Translations under genes and position numbers: made by a program
Notes under the pieces: model-generated
What the model saw: the letters and a program-made list of their open reading frames with translations, nothing else
What the model was told of the DNA's origin: nothing
The model's database searches: none
Assembly (NCBI GenBank): GCA_002503825.1
Contig: DASP01000017.1
Span: forward strand, 106,623-170,622
DNA: 64,000 bases
Origin: Methanoregulaceae archaeon UBA467
GTDB taxonomy: Archaea > Halobacteriota > Methanomicrobia > Methanomicrobiales > Methanospirillaceae
Direction: 5' to 3'
Part shown: positions 16,954-25,723 of the stretch, piece after piece
Layout: every line of letters starts with the position of its first letter
How positions within the stretch are numbered: position 1 is the first letter of the stretch

Positions 16954-17960
16954 TGTTCATCACGGAGGTCAATAATCTGGGTAAGTTCGGGACCGGTGGA
17001 TATGAACGTAATGGGGCATCCGATATCTTCTTCTGCCTGTTTAAGGAAGTCTTTTGCCTTTTTGGTAAGTTTGCCGTATTCTCTTACCCCAAAACACGCC
17101 TTGTCGACCTTATCGATACCGGTTATTGCACCAAGCGTGCACCCGTTAATCATCGCCGAATAGCGGGCCATCTCGCCGTCCCATCCCCCGATCCTTCTCT
17201 GGCGATGTGTGACCGTTCCGAATTCCTGGATGCCGAGGCTGTCCGATACGTTGCGCTCCATCTCTGTATTAAACGGACCTTCCCCGACCCTCGTCGGATA
17301 TGCCTTGAAAACGACGACGACATCATCGATTTTCGTAGGTCCCACACCGTTATCGGCTGCAATCTGTGATGCCGAGGTATCCTTGCTGGTGACGAACGGA
17401 TATGTTCCGTAGTAGAGTGAAATTCCGAATCCCTGCGTCCCTTCCAGGATAACATTCTCACCGCGACCTATTGCAGTGTTGATCTCCATCGGAACATCCA
17501 CCATGTACTCTTCCAGTTCAGGGAGTTCTTTTACCTGCCGTGCGACACGAAGCACGCGATCCGAGTTGGCAGGGCCGCATCCGCTTCCCGTGGTGCCAAT
17601 CTTATCCTTGAGATATGCATTCGTACGGTCACGCTGGATATGTTCTTCCTCGATGACAGTGCATCGCCTGTCGATGAAGACCCTTCCTTTTACATCGAGC
17701 ATTTCCACTTCGTGTAAAAATACGCGGGGATCCACAAGCACCCCTGTGCCGATGAAAAGCCTGGCGTCAGGATAAATAAATCCTGAAGGGACCATGCGTA
17801 CGCCATATTCTTTCTCTCCGACGATCACGGTATGACCGGCGTTCGGACCAACTCCCCCACGCGAAATTATGGTTGGACGGTCATGGTGAGCGATATGGGC
17901 AACAATTTTGCCCTTTCCCTCATCCCCAAAAAATCCGCCGACGATTATGATACAGCTCAT
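16950..17960 (-). CDS. purA: Adenylosuccinate synthetase
   Basis: A 336-residue enzyme that joins IMP and aspartate with GTP on the way to AMP. Motifs: GGFFGDEGKGKIVAHIA for the GTP loop, GGVGPNAGHTV with the catalytic histidine, KIGTTGSGCGPANSDR, LEGTQGFGISLYYGTYPFVT and VTHRQRRIGGWDGEM. It is shorter than the bacterial enzyme by about 90 residues, which is usual for archaeal forms. First gene of a two-gene unit with the Trm112-like gene. Confidence 0.95.
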   Translation of the reverse strand: MSCIIIVGGFFGDEGKGKIVAHIAHHDRPTIISRGGVGPNAGHTVIVGEKEYGVRMVPSGFIYPDARLFIGTGVLVDPRVFLHEVEMLDVKGRVFIDRRCTVIEEEHIQRDRTNAYLKDKIGTTGSGCGPANSDRVLRVARQVKELPELEEYMVDVPMEINTAIGRGENVILEGTQGFGISLYYGTYPFVTSKDTSASQIAADNGVGPTKIDDVVVVFKAYPTRVGEGPFNTEMERNVSDSLGIQEFGTVTHRQRRIGGWDGEMARYSAMINGCTLGAITGIDKVDKACFGVREYGKLTKKAKDFLKQAEEDIGCPITFISTGPELTQIIDLRDEQ

Positions 17961-18056
17961 TCTTCAATCATATAGTATGGATCCAGTGACGCCATAAATC
18001 TATATACTCTGGTTCCGCCCCACACGATTTTCCCCGGGTTCAGCATTTTGTTATAT

Positions 18057-18380
18057 TTATTTCGTTCTATAGCATTCCTCCTGCCCCTTTGTTACAATAC
18101 ATCTCCTGATATTCCTGAAATACCGCCAGTGAAGGACAAGGTGGAGGGCGATAAGAATAAAAAATATCATTCCCGTGATATCATGAATACTACGCCATTC
18201 CTGTCGTGTCATTTCAAGGAATAACAGGCTGGCAATATCTCCTGATCCTCCCCGTAAACCGGATCCTCCTGACGGAAGGATCCAAAGGGTTACCGCTCCC
18301 GAGATCATAACCGGGACCAGCATGATCAGGCTGGCGATATCGACAATGGCATTCAGCTTAACCGTTTTCATCTCAATCAC
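18057..18380 (-). CDS. DUF4405 (cytochrome b561-like) membrane protein
   Basis: A 107-residue protein with two or three membrane helices. The segment RQEWRSIHDITGMIFFILIA followed by LHLVLHWRYFRNI matches DUF4405, a family resembling half of a cytochrome b membrane domain, with histidines in the two helices that could bind haem. Role unknown; electron transfer in the membrane is only an inference. ATG 18380; ATG 18371 (MKTVKLN) is an equally good start. It stands alone between purA and the aminotransferase gene. Confidence 0.75.
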   Translation of the reverse strand: MIEMKTVKLNAIVDIASLIMLVPVMISGAVTLWILPSGGSGLRGGSGDIASLLFLEMTRQEWRSIHDITGMIFFILIALHLVLHWRYFRNIRRCIVTKGQEECYRTK

Positions 18381-18442
18381 ATGATCGTGTCCTTCATGGG
18401 ATTAGATATATCGGTCATATAGTTCATCCGCCCATGGCACGA

Positions 18443-18515
18443 GTGGCGCCAGACAGGAACCGAACCTCTGAAATCACGCGGCAATTACACTCCGGAAAAC
18501 TTCTGTCAGCGCCAC
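18443..18515 (-). other. tRNA-sized inverted repeat, function unknown
   Basis: GTGGCGC at 18515-18509 pairs with GCGCCAC at 18449-18443 on the minus strand, and a second helix GACAG/CTGTC continues inside; the unit is 73 bases long. It has a GGTTCGGTTCC stretch near the 3' side that recalls a T arm, but I cannot build D and anticodon arms. It could be a decayed tRNA, a small structured RNA or a chance hairpin between two genes. Confidence 0.3.
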
Positions 18516-18590
18516 CGGTATCCCGGTTTTATGCCAGTCAGTAAATATATCCGGCCCTTTTCCGGGAACTTTTTTAAAAATGACGGAATA

Positions 18591-19754
18591 TTATGCCGAA
18601 TGTGCCGAAATAAACCAGTCCATTCTCTTTACTGCTTCCGCAAGGTTTTTTCTTGAGACGGCATAGGCGCACCGGACGTGCCCGACACCACCCGAGCCAA
18701 ACACGGATCCAGGCACCACTGCGACACGCTCTTCCAGAAGCAGGCTCTCTGCAAATGAGATATCACTCATACCGGTCTTTTCGACTGAGGGAAATGCATA
18801 AAATGCCCCTTCCGGAACGTGACATGCCAGACCGATACGGTTGAGGCCTTCAATGAATAAATTACGGCGGATACGGTATTCCCTGACCATCCGGTTCTTT
18901 TCTTCCTCGCCTTTCCGTATACCTTCCAGTGCAGCGATCTGACCCATAACCGGCGCACAGAGCATCACATACTGGTGAATTTTCAGCGCTGCATCACAGA
19001 TCTCCTGCGGTGCACAAAGATATCCAATTCTCCAGCCGGTCATCGCATAGGCCTTTGAAAAACCATTCAGGGTAATGGTCCTCTCGAAAAGATCTCCAAC
19101 CGTGGCGGGTGAAACATGGTCCCCGTCATACGTCAGCTCCGAGTAAACCTCATCGCTTATGAGCAGGAGATCATGGTCGGTCACGATATCAGCAACTGCT
19201 GAAATATCCTCCTTCCGCATCACTGCCCCTGTCGGATTGTTCGGGAAATTTATGATGAGCACCTTGCTCTTATTCCCGATTTTTTCCATCAGGCGGTCAG
19301 GATTGAGGCGAAAATGGTCTTTTTCAACACACGGAACCGGCACCGGCACTCCGCCGGCAAGGGTTACACACGGAGAGTAGGAGACATATGAGGGTTCTGC
19401 AACAAGGACTTCATCACCGGGATCAACAACCGCACGTACTGCGATATCAAGCCCTTCCGATACTCCTGTAGTAATCACCATCTCCCTGTCAGGGTCGTAT
19501 GTAAGTGAATAATGCTCTTTTAAATAATGCGAGATTGCATCCCGGAGTGCCTGTATACCCCTGTTTGATGTGTATGAGGTCCCGCCCTGCTCAATCGAAT
19601 AAATACTCGCTTCACAGATGTTCCACGGAGTGGAAAAATCAGGTTCGCCTACCCCAAGGGAAATGACGTCCTCCATGTTCATCGCCAGGTCAAAAAATTT
19701 ACGGATACCTGAAGGTGGAATACTACTGGCGCGTCCGGAAATAAAATTTCTCAT
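18591..19754 (-). CDS. Class I/II pyridoxal-phosphate aminotransferase
   Basis: A 387-residue fold-type I aminotransferase of the aspartate/aromatic group. Seen: ISLGVGEPDFSTPWN near the start, YTSNRGIQALRDAIS, INFPNNPTGAVM with the substrate-side asparagine, ISDEVYSELTYDG with PLP aspartate, and NGFSKAYAMTGWRIGY with the Schiff-base lysine. The amino acid specificity is not readable. It is 9 bases downstream of an Lrp-type regulator, which may control it in response to an amino acid. Confidence 0.9.
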   Translation of the reverse strand: MRNFISGRASSIPPSGIRKFFDLAMNMEDVISLGVGEPDFSTPWNICEASIYSIEQGGTSYTSNRGIQALRDAISHYLKEHYSLTYDPDREMVITTGVSEGLDIAVRAVVDPGDEVLVAEPSYVSYSPCVTLAGGVPVPVPCVEKDHFRLNPDRLMEKIGNKSKVLIINFPNNPTGAVMRKEDISAVADIVTDHDLLLISDEVYSELTYDGDHVSPATVGDLFERTITLNGFSKAYAMTGWRIGYLCAPQEICDAALKIHQYVMLCAPVMGQIAALEGIRKGEEEKNRMVREYRIRRNLFIEGLNRIGLACHVPEGAFYAFPSVEKTGMSDISFAESLLLEERVAVVPGSVFGSGGVGHVRCAYAVSRKNLAEAVKRMDWFISAHSA

Positions 19755-19763
19755 ATGGAACCC

Positions 19764-20255
19764 TCACAGGGTGTAGGGGATCCGCTCGCCGGTTTCCCGC
19801 TCACAGAACGCATGGCCATTCTCTTTATATGATTTCATAATGATATGCGTCGCAGTCTCTCTTATGCGGTCCATGGGTGCAATATATTCCGAGACAAACC
19901 GTGCGATCTCCTGCATGTTTTTCCCTGTCACCATGACCTGAAAATCATAGGTCCCGGTAATCAGCCTGAGAGATTTTACCTGCCTGAATCTCGAAATCCG
20001 CTCAGCAATCCGGTCGTAACCGAAATCCCGTTCAGGGTTGACCTTCAGTTCGATGATTGCTGCAACTTCTCCGTTTTCTGCCTTTTCCCAGTCAATAATG
20101 GCAGTATAGCTCCTGATGATCCCTGCATCTTCAAATGCTGCAATGCGCCCGCTGATCTCCTGCGGGTCACATTCGGTCATGGTTGCGAGTTCTTCAACGC
20201 TGATTTGGCTGTTTTCCTCCAGGATATGGAGGAGGAGAAGGTCTTTTTCATTCAT
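19764..20255 (-). CDS. Lrp/AsnC family transcriptional regulator
   Basis: A 163-residue protein with an N-terminal HTH (about residues 1-55: LHILEENSQISVEELATMTE and PQEISGRIAAFEDAGII) and a C-terminal RAM/AsnC ligand domain (about 65-140) with GTYDFQVMVTG. It forms dimers or octamers that sense amino acids in this family. It lies between orc1 (7 bases) and the aminotransferase (9 bases), all on one strand, so it may be cotranscribed with both; control of the aminotransferase is an inference from position. Confidence 0.9.
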   Translation of the reverse strand: MNEKDLLLLHILEENSQISVEELATMTECDPQEISGRIAAFEDAGIIRSYTAIIDWEKAENGEVAAIIELKVNPERDFGYDRIAERISRFRQVKSLRLITGTYDFQVMVTGKNMQEIARFVSEYIAPMDRIRETATHIIMKSYKENGHAFCERETGERIPYTL

Positions 20256-20262
20256 TCTTCAA

Positions 20263-21546
20263 TCACCTGAACAGGGTTTTAACCCAGTCAATATCCATCT
20301 GTGCCAGCCCCTGGCTGCTTAGGCGCTGGTCACTGAGGATGACATTCCATATCTTAGTGGTATTTGCGTCGAACCACATCTCTTTTGTCCTGCCATACCT
20401 CCCCCTGCTGACAACACGGGTATTGATCACACCAAGCATGTTTAATTCCGATATGAGATCGGTTATCCGGCGGTGGGTGAGAACATCAAGTTCAATAGCA
20501 GGCGCAATTTCTTTGTATATCCTTGAAACCTCACCGCTTGTGAAAATGCTCTGCCCCATCTGGTCAAGAAGCAGCATCGAGTAGAGCACCACTTTGCTCT
20601 GTGTCGGGAGGGTGGAAATACACTCGATCATGCTGTCGGTCTCAATTTTAGCCTGTGCCATTTTAACATGGCTCTCGGTAACTTTTTCTGATTCCCCGCG
20701 GTCGGCAAGCTCGCCCGACACCCGGAAGAGATCGAGCGCCCTGCGTGCATCCCCATGCTCCTGGGCTGCGAGCGCGGCACAGAGGGGTATTACCCCTTCT
20801 TCAAGTGCACCATCGACAAATGCTGATTCTGCACGCTGTGCGAGGATATCACAGAGTTGCGGGGCGTTGTATGGTGGAAAAACAAGTTCCTCCTCACTTA
20901 ATGAGGAGAGGACTCTTGGATCAAGAAAGTCCTTAAAGCTCAAATCATTTGAAATACCAATGACACTGACCTTTGACCGTTTAAGGTCGGTATTAATCCT
21001 GGTCAGGTTGTACAGTGTTTCATCCCCGCTTTTTTTGACGAGTTTATCAATCTCGTCGAGAATGATGATGAGCACCCCACCGTTTGCTTCAAGCTGGTTT
21101 TTCAGTTCCTGGTATACCTGGTCGGTGGGCCACCCTGTCATAGGGATGTGGACACGTGCCTTGTCACTTGCGAGTTCGTCTGTACCAATGATACTCTTTG
21201 ATATCTGGGCAAGTACTCTGTATTGAGTATCGATTACCTCGCAATTTAGATGGACCACCCTGCAGACCGTTCCCATATGCCCACTGGCATTTTCGAGCTC
21301 GGTCCCTACATACCGGACGCATGCCGTTTTTCCAGTCCCTGTTTTACCATAGATTACGATGTTTGACGGGGTCTCGTTTTTTAATGCCGGCGCGAGAATC
21401 GATGCCACCTGATCAATCTGGGGTCTCCTGTGCGGCAATATCTGAGGCCGGTATGAATGCCGCAAAACCTCCCTGTTTTTGAAAATTTTATTGTTTGCGA
21501 GATATTTTTTAAATAATCCTACCGATGCTTCCTGATCTTCTGGCAT
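20263..21546 (-). CDS. cdc6: Orc1/Cdc6 replication initiator
   Basis: A 427-residue AAA+ initiator. Walker A is GKTGTGKT, Walker B LIIILDEIDKL, sensor 1 VIGISNDLSF, and the last 90 residues form a winged helix (IYKEIAPAIELDVLTHRRIT) that binds origin boxes. It opens the origin and loads the MCM helicase. The open frame reaches an ATG at 21609, but a TATA-like TTTATAAG lies only a few bases before that codon, so the transcript should start near 21590; the ATG at 21546 (MPEDQEAS) with AGGGGGTC upstream is preferred. The adjoining region holds the origin. Confidence 0.93.
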   Translation of the reverse strand: MPEDQEASVGLFKKYLANNKIFKNREVLRHSYRPQILPHRRPQIDQVASILAPALKNETPSNIVIYGKTGTGKTACVRYVGTELENASGHMGTVCRVVHLNCEVIDTQYRVLAQISKSIIGTDELASDKARVHIPMTGWPTDQVYQELKNQLEANGGVLIIILDEIDKLVKKSGDETLYNLTRINTDLKRSKVSVIGISNDLSFKDFLDPRVLSSLSEEELVFPPYNAPQLCDILAQRAESAFVDGALEEGVIPLCAALAAQEHGDARRALDLFRVSGELADRGESEKVTESHVKMAQAKIETDSMIECISTLPTQSKVVLYSMLLLDQMGQSIFTSGEVSRIYKEIAPAIELDVLTHRRITDLISELNMLGVINTRVVSRGRYGRTKEMWFDANTTKIWNVILSDQRLSSQGLAQMDIDWVKTLFR

Positions 21547-21617
21547 ATATGACCCCCTGAGGAGTTGATCATTAGGAGGGTGACGATAAAAATCTGATCT
21601 TTTCACCATCTTATAAA

Positions 21618-21639
21618 CCCCTTTGTTTCTACTGGAAAT
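21618..21639 (-). promoter_or_regulatory. Origin recognition box 1, overlapping the orc1 TATA element
   Basis: On the minus strand it reads TTTCCAGTAGAAACAAAGGG followed by G. It shares TCCAGTAGAAACAAAGGGG with box 3. The G-run abuts the TTTATAAG TATA-like element of orc1 (about 21611-21618), so Orc1 bound here could repress its own gene. Confidence 0.8.
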
Positions 21640-21748
21640 CAGATATTTTATGGATATTATAACAAATAGATAAAAAATAAAAGAATTTTTTTTATGTGAA
21701 ACGGTTTAGTTTCCAATAGAGATTCAAAACATCGGGATGACACCCCCA

Positions 21749-21768
21749 CCCCTTTATTTCCAGTGGAG
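21749..21768 (-). promoter_or_regulatory. Origin recognition box 2
   Basis: The minus strand reads CTCCACTGGAAATAAAGGGG and continues with GTGGGGGTG. The 20-base core is identical to box 4. Together with box 1 it forms the left, minus-oriented pair of the origin. Confidence 0.85.
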
Positions 21769-21987
21769 TATTTTTTGAATGCAATATGAAATGATATTAA
21801 ATTCAAAATAAGAATGCAATCATTTTCATGTTTAACTTTTTTATTATAAATGTAATCTGATCTATTCTTCTATCTCTACAAAAAGAAAAAGAGAAAAAGG
21901 AAAAAAAGAATTTCTATAGAAGACTATATTGATTTAAAAATACGAAAATTTCGTTATCTTTCAAAAAGGAAGAGATTTTATTTGAAT

Positions 21988-22015
21988 CTCCAGTAGAAAC
22001 AAAGGGGTTCTGTGG
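21988..22015 (+). promoter_or_regulatory. Origin recognition box 3
   Basis: The plus strand reads CTCCAGTAGAAACAAAGGGG and then TTCTGTGG. It is the mirror partner of box 1 on the other side of the AT-rich core. Confidence 0.85.
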
Positions 22016-22282
22016 ATGATAAGATCTATTCTATCACTCAATATATGCGCGATTATCTCTAGATACATGTGCAAATGTGATACTATTCATATTAAGGAAA
22101 TAACAGAACGAAAAGTATAGATCCATATCAAAGGAAGGGGTAAAAATAGAAAAAAAGGCAAATTAAACTTCTGTGTATCTCTATATAGTGAATACACCGC
22201 ACTCTTTCTTACTATGACACTATTGAGGTACATACCAGATATTATGACATGACCATTTCGGATGCTGCCGGGGTTATGAAAG

Positions 22283-22310
22283 CTCCACTGGAAATAAAGG
22301 GGTACGGGTG
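22283..22310 (+). promoter_or_regulatory. Origin recognition box 4
   Basis: The plus strand reads CTCCACTGGAAATAAAGGGG and then TACGGGTG. It repeats the box 2 core exactly and closes the right-hand, plus-oriented pair. Confidence 0.85.
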
Positions 22311-22411
22311 ATTGAATAAAGATCCGGGATTCAACCGATGATACAATATATGAGCATTTTAACGCGCATAACGTACATAATTATTATTACCGGGTTCCTT
22401 ATTTGTAATAC

Positions 22412-22900
22412 ATGAACCCGCATCATCTTGAACCAGTCGCTCTTTCAGGTGCAGTTATTACGGTTTCCACAACAAGAGATGAAACAACAGATTCCAGTGG
22501 AAAAGTGATAATGGAAATGCTTACAAATGCAGGGATCCCTGTCGAACACTACAATATCGTTACCGACAGGGTTGATGCAATAAGGACCGAGCTTCTCCTT
22601 GCCATGAAGAAATGCAATTGTATAATTCTTAATGGCGGAACAGGTCTTACCCACGACGACTGTACAATAGAGGCGGTTGTTCCTCTCCTTGAAAAGACTA
22701 TTGACGGTTTTGGTGAATTATTCAGGCTGAAAAGCTATGAAGAAATTGGATCTGCTGCCATGCTTTCCCGTGCAGCTGCAGGGATTTCCAGTGGAAAGGC
22801 CGTCTTCTGCATACCAGGATCGACCGGTGCGGTCAGGCTTGCGGTGCAGTCACTGATAATTCCTGAGATACGCCATATAATTACCCACGCAAATAAATAA
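22412..22900 (+). CDS. moaB: Molybdopterin adenylyltransferase / MoaB-MogA family protein
   Basis: A 162-residue protein of the MoaB/MogA family, which activates molybdopterin with ATP before metal insertion. AVITVSTTRDETTDSSGKVI, ILNGGTGLTHDDCTIEAV and FRLKSYEEIGSAAMLSRA are the conserved segments, with GGTG and the acidic DD at the active site; FCIPGSTGAV closes the domain. Full length. It is the first gene to the right of the origin, read away from it. It may use metal brought in by the tungstate/molybdate transporter at 4-7 kb. Confidence 0.9.
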   Translation: MNPHHLEPVALSGAVITVSTTRDETTDSSGKVIMEMLTNAGIPVEHYNIVTDRVDAIRTELLLAMKKCNCIILNGGTGLTHDDCTIEAVVPLLEKTIDGFGELFRLKSYEEIGSAAMLSRAAAGISSGKAVFCIPGSTGAVRLAVQSLIIPEIRHIITHANK

Positions 22901-22905
22901 ACCGG

Positions 22906-23418
22906 TTAACGGTATACTTCAAGAAGCGCAACACGTTCGAGGACAAGTTCCTGCAGGCGGGAAATACCGGTCACATCGAGTTCCTGCGGAGTGATATCAA
23001 ACAGGTTTATAAGGACATCAACTTTTTCCGGTGAGATTGTTTCCCAGTCGTCATGAACTGGTGTTACCAGAGGCCTGATTTGTTCAAATGCTTCAGTGTC
23101 AGGCGGACATATACATAAATATGAATTATTATGCCCGGAATGAATGCCAAAAGACACACCGTTGATACACTGGCGGGAACCCGCCGCGTACAGGAGCGCC
23201 TCCATCTCGAAACTGTTTGATATGCAGAAGTTTTCATTTACTGCCCTGATTGCATGTCCAAGTGCAGATTCAACGTGTTTTTTACCTGCTATTTTATCTG
23301 CGTCAAAAAAAATAATATGGGTATTGAACGACCGTGCAATACAACGCACTTTTTCAAGAAAAGCAGCTTCATCCGTAATCTCAATTGAAACGGTCCTGAT
23401 ATCACACGTGGTTTTCAT
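22906..23418 (-). CDS. cgi121: KEOPS complex subunit Cgi121
   Basis: A 170-residue protein. The stretches HIIFFDADKIAGKKHVESAL, NSFEMEALLYAAGSRQC and SFGIHSGHNNSYLCICP are the Cgi121 (TPRKB) pattern. In KEOPS this subunit binds the CCA end of tRNA and helps Kae1 and Bud32 add the t6A modification at position 37. Its start shares one base with the stop of hel308 (TGATG), so the two are coupled. Confidence 0.85.
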   Translation of the reverse strand: MKTTCDIRTVSIEITDEAAFLEKVRCIARSFNTHIIFFDADKIAGKKHVESALGHAIRAVNENFCISNSFEMEALLYAAGSRQCINGVSFGIHSGHNNSYLCICPPDTEAFEQIRPLVTPVHDDWETISPEKVDVLINLFDITPQELDVTGISRLQELVLERVALLEVYR

Positions 23419-25586
23419 CAGTCCCTGCCCCCAAACCGGAAGAGCGTGACCTGGTCGGATTGAACAGCCGGAAGACTCTCATCCGCTTCTTTCGTGTCAT
23501 TCTGTCCTGTAGCGAGTTGCCCGAGAATCTGCGCAGCAATTTTTCCACCGAACAGCTCGGAAATTTTGTCAAACCCGGCCTCTTTCACTGCTTCAGGTGT
23601 ATAAAGGCCGTTATTGAAGAGGCGCCGGGCACGGACCCGACCGACATTCCTGAGCCGTATCAGCGGGAGAAGTTCCCGCTTTATACCATGTTTCATGCAG
23701 GTTTCATACTCCCGTATAGAACCGGAAAGCCTTGGTGAAAACATCCTTGAGAGACGGCCGGTGGCGTGGAGGAGCCAGTTGATACTCTCAACCATTGTAT
23801 AAATGTCCCCGGGGCCAACCGAGTAGCGTTCACAGATCATTGTATCCGGTACCTCCTGGGACCAGTCATTCAGGAGCATGGACGTCTTCAGTCCGCGGAA
23901 ATATGCCTCTTCATCTTCAATGGGAATATCGAGCCATAATTCACGGTCGTGTTCACAGATAAACCGCTCAAGGTAATGGAGGTCCCTGTTTGCGACGTAG
24001 AGCGTATACATGTCGGGCGTGCTGCAGATGAGTTGTATCAGGCCTATATCTGAATATTCCGTAACTCTCCTCAGGTGGTCAACAATAATTTCCGCACTCC
24101 TCGGGTCAATGTACAGCTGTGACACAAGGGTGCCGAACTCAGTGGCGGAGATCTGACCGCTGTTTTCCACAATCATCTCAGACTTTTCAAGAAAATGAAG
24201 AGAACGCTCGATGACTGCAGAGATAATTCTCTTTCCCTGGTGCTGGTGCGAATAAAAGGTAGTATCCATGAATTTCTGCAATGATTCACGGGTCTTTACA
24301 AACCCTGATGCAATGAGCGAGAGGATATGAGTGGTCAGTGCGGTCTCCGATGCACACTGGGAATTGACATCCTCTGCAGTGGCATCGATATAAAATTCGA
24401 AAAGGGCATTTAAATCCTGTTCATCTTTTGCAATGAGGACAGACTCACCATAGGGATCGAGGTGCGGACGCCCGGCCCGGCCTGCCATCTGGTGGTATTC
24501 CCGTGCAGGGATGGGGACCATCCCTTCCCCTGCACTAAAACGCCGGTAGTCCCTGATAATCACCCGGCGTGCAGGGAGGTTAAGACCCGCAGCGAGTGTC
24601 GGCGTTGAGGATATGCACCTGATATGGCCCTTTCGAAACCCTTCCTCCACAATTGCCCGTTCTTCACGACGGAGACCTGCATGGTGGAAGGCGGCACCTT
24701 TGCCGACACAGATGGCAAGAGTTCGGTCAGCGTCCTTGCCTGCAAGTGTTTCAAGCTTTTTCCTGTAGTTTTCAAGTTCCGGGGATTCGCAGGAAAGGGC
24801 CTTGGCAGCTCTTTTCGCAAAGGCTTCGGCATTCTTCCGTGAGGATACGAAAACAAGGCACTGTCCCCCTTCATCGACGGTGTCCATCAGGAGGTTCAGG
24901 TCTTCATACTTCGATATATTCCTTACAGGACGGATATCGTCATGGAAACGGATGCTACTGTCAAGGTATACACCCTGTCGCAAATCGACCGGCCTCCAGG
25001 TGCTCGTCACGAGTGCAGCGTCCATCCATCGTGCAAGGACAGAAGGGTTTCCTATTGTCGCACTCAGTGCAATTATCTGCATTGCCGGGTTTTTATGACG
25101 CATCTTTGCGATGACCATCTCAAGCGTGGCACCACGGTCTGGCGAATCTATCAGGTGAACCTCATCGATGACGAGGAGTGTAATATCAGTTAACCACCGG
25201 GTATTATTCCTGAGGAGTGAGTCAACTTTCTCGCTGGTTGCAACGATGATATCATTTTTCCCGAGATAGTCGTCTTTCCGGTCAAAGTCACCGGTGGAAA
25301 TGCCGACCCGGACTCCTTTTCCATTGAACTCCCCGGATTTTTCGTTTGCCAGCGCCTTTAGCGGCACTATATAAAGGGCCTTTCCACCGTGGGAAATATG
25401 ATGGTGCATCACCGTCTCGGCAATCAGGGTTTTTCCACTGGCAGTCGGTATGGCCACGAGGAGGTTTTTCCCCTGGAACATCCCTTTTTCAACACATTCT
25501 GCCTGTGGAGGGTACAGTTCGGTTATCCCGGAATTCGTGTATATCTGTTTTAACCCGTCAGGGACCGGCAGATCCTGAATCTTCAT
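23418..25586 (-). CDS. hel308: ATP-dependent DNA helicase Hel308
   Basis: A 722-residue superfamily 2, Ski2-like helicase. It starts MKIQDLPVPDGLKQIY, with the Q-motif YPPQAECV, Walker A IPTASGKT, DEVH box VIDEVHLIDSPDRG, SAT motif ALSATIGNP, and motif VI QMAGRAGRPH. A winged helix, ratchet and a C-terminal helix-hairpin-helix (RLRNVGRVRARRLFNNG) follow. It remodels stalled forks and unwinds lagging strands. The ATG at 25586 agrees with family starts and with a TATA element at about 25636-25645; the upstream TTG at 25619 is less likely. An origin-box-like sequence sits in its leader. Confidence 0.92.
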   Translation of the reverse strand: MKIQDLPVPDGLKQIYTNSGITELYPPQAECVEKGMFQGKNLLVAIPTASGKTLIAETVMHHHISHGGKALYIVPLKALANEKSGEFNGKGVRVGISTGDFDRKDDYLGKNDIIVATSEKVDSLLRNNTRWLTDITLLVIDEVHLIDSPDRGATLEMVIAKMRHKNPAMQIIALSATIGNPSVLARWMDAALVTSTWRPVDLRQGVYLDSSIRFHDDIRPVRNISKYEDLNLLMDTVDEGGQCLVFVSSRKNAEAFAKRAAKALSCESPELENYRKKLETLAGKDADRTLAICVGKGAAFHHAGLRREERAIVEEGFRKGHIRCISSTPTLAAGLNLPARRVIIRDYRRFSAGEGMVPIPAREYHQMAGRAGRPHLDPYGESVLIAKDEQDLNALFEFYIDATAEDVNSQCASETALTTHILSLIASGFVKTRESLQKFMDTTFYSHQHQGKRIISAVIERSLHFLEKSEMIVENSGQISATEFGTLVSQLYIDPRSAEIIVDHLRRVTEYSDIGLIQLICSTPDMYTLYVANRDLHYLERFICEHDRELWLDIPIEDEEAYFRGLKTSMLLNDWSQEVPDTMICERYSVGPGDIYTMVESINWLLHATGRLSRMFSPRLSGSIREYETCMKHGIKRELLPLIRLRNVGRVRARRLFNNGLYTPEAVKEAGFDKISELFGGKIAAQILGQLATGQNDTKEADESLPAVQSDQVTLFRFGGRD

Positions 25587-25594
25587 CCTGTATA

Positions 25595-25614
25595 CCCCTT
25601 TAATTCCACTCAAT
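25595..25614 (-). promoter_or_regulatory. Origin-box-like sequence in the hel308 leader
   Basis: The minus strand reads ATTGAGTGGAATTAAAGGGG, matching the CTCCACTGGAAATAAAGGGG core of boxes 2 and 4 at about 15 of 20 positions, with the same 3' half. It lies between the TATA element and the ATG of hel308. It may be an outlying Orc1 site or a chance match. Confidence 0.4.
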
Positions 25615-25723
25615 GTCAAAGGGAGATCACTCTGATTTATAAATGGAGCTAGACGATCGCAATTTGACTTCCATTGGAAATTATCCTTCTCCGAACCCGT
25701 ACACTGAATAGATTACCATTTAA

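Larger units (their letters stand above)
21610..22411. other. oriC: Chromosomal replication origin (oriC)
   Basis: About 800 bases without a gene, between orc1 and moaB. Four origin recognition boxes are present: two pointing left (21618, 21749) and two pointing right (21988, 22283). The stretch between the pairs (about 21775-21985) is very AT-rich, with A-runs such as AAAAAGAAAAAGAG, and is the likely duplex-unwinding element. The initiator gene next to inverted box pairs around an AT-rich core is the standard archaeal origin arrangement. Confidence 0.85.

Noticed and set aside
22480..22800. TTCCAGTGGAAA motifs inside moaB as further origin boxes
   Set aside because: They have the palindromic half but lack the AAAGGGG part, so they are probably chance coding sequence.
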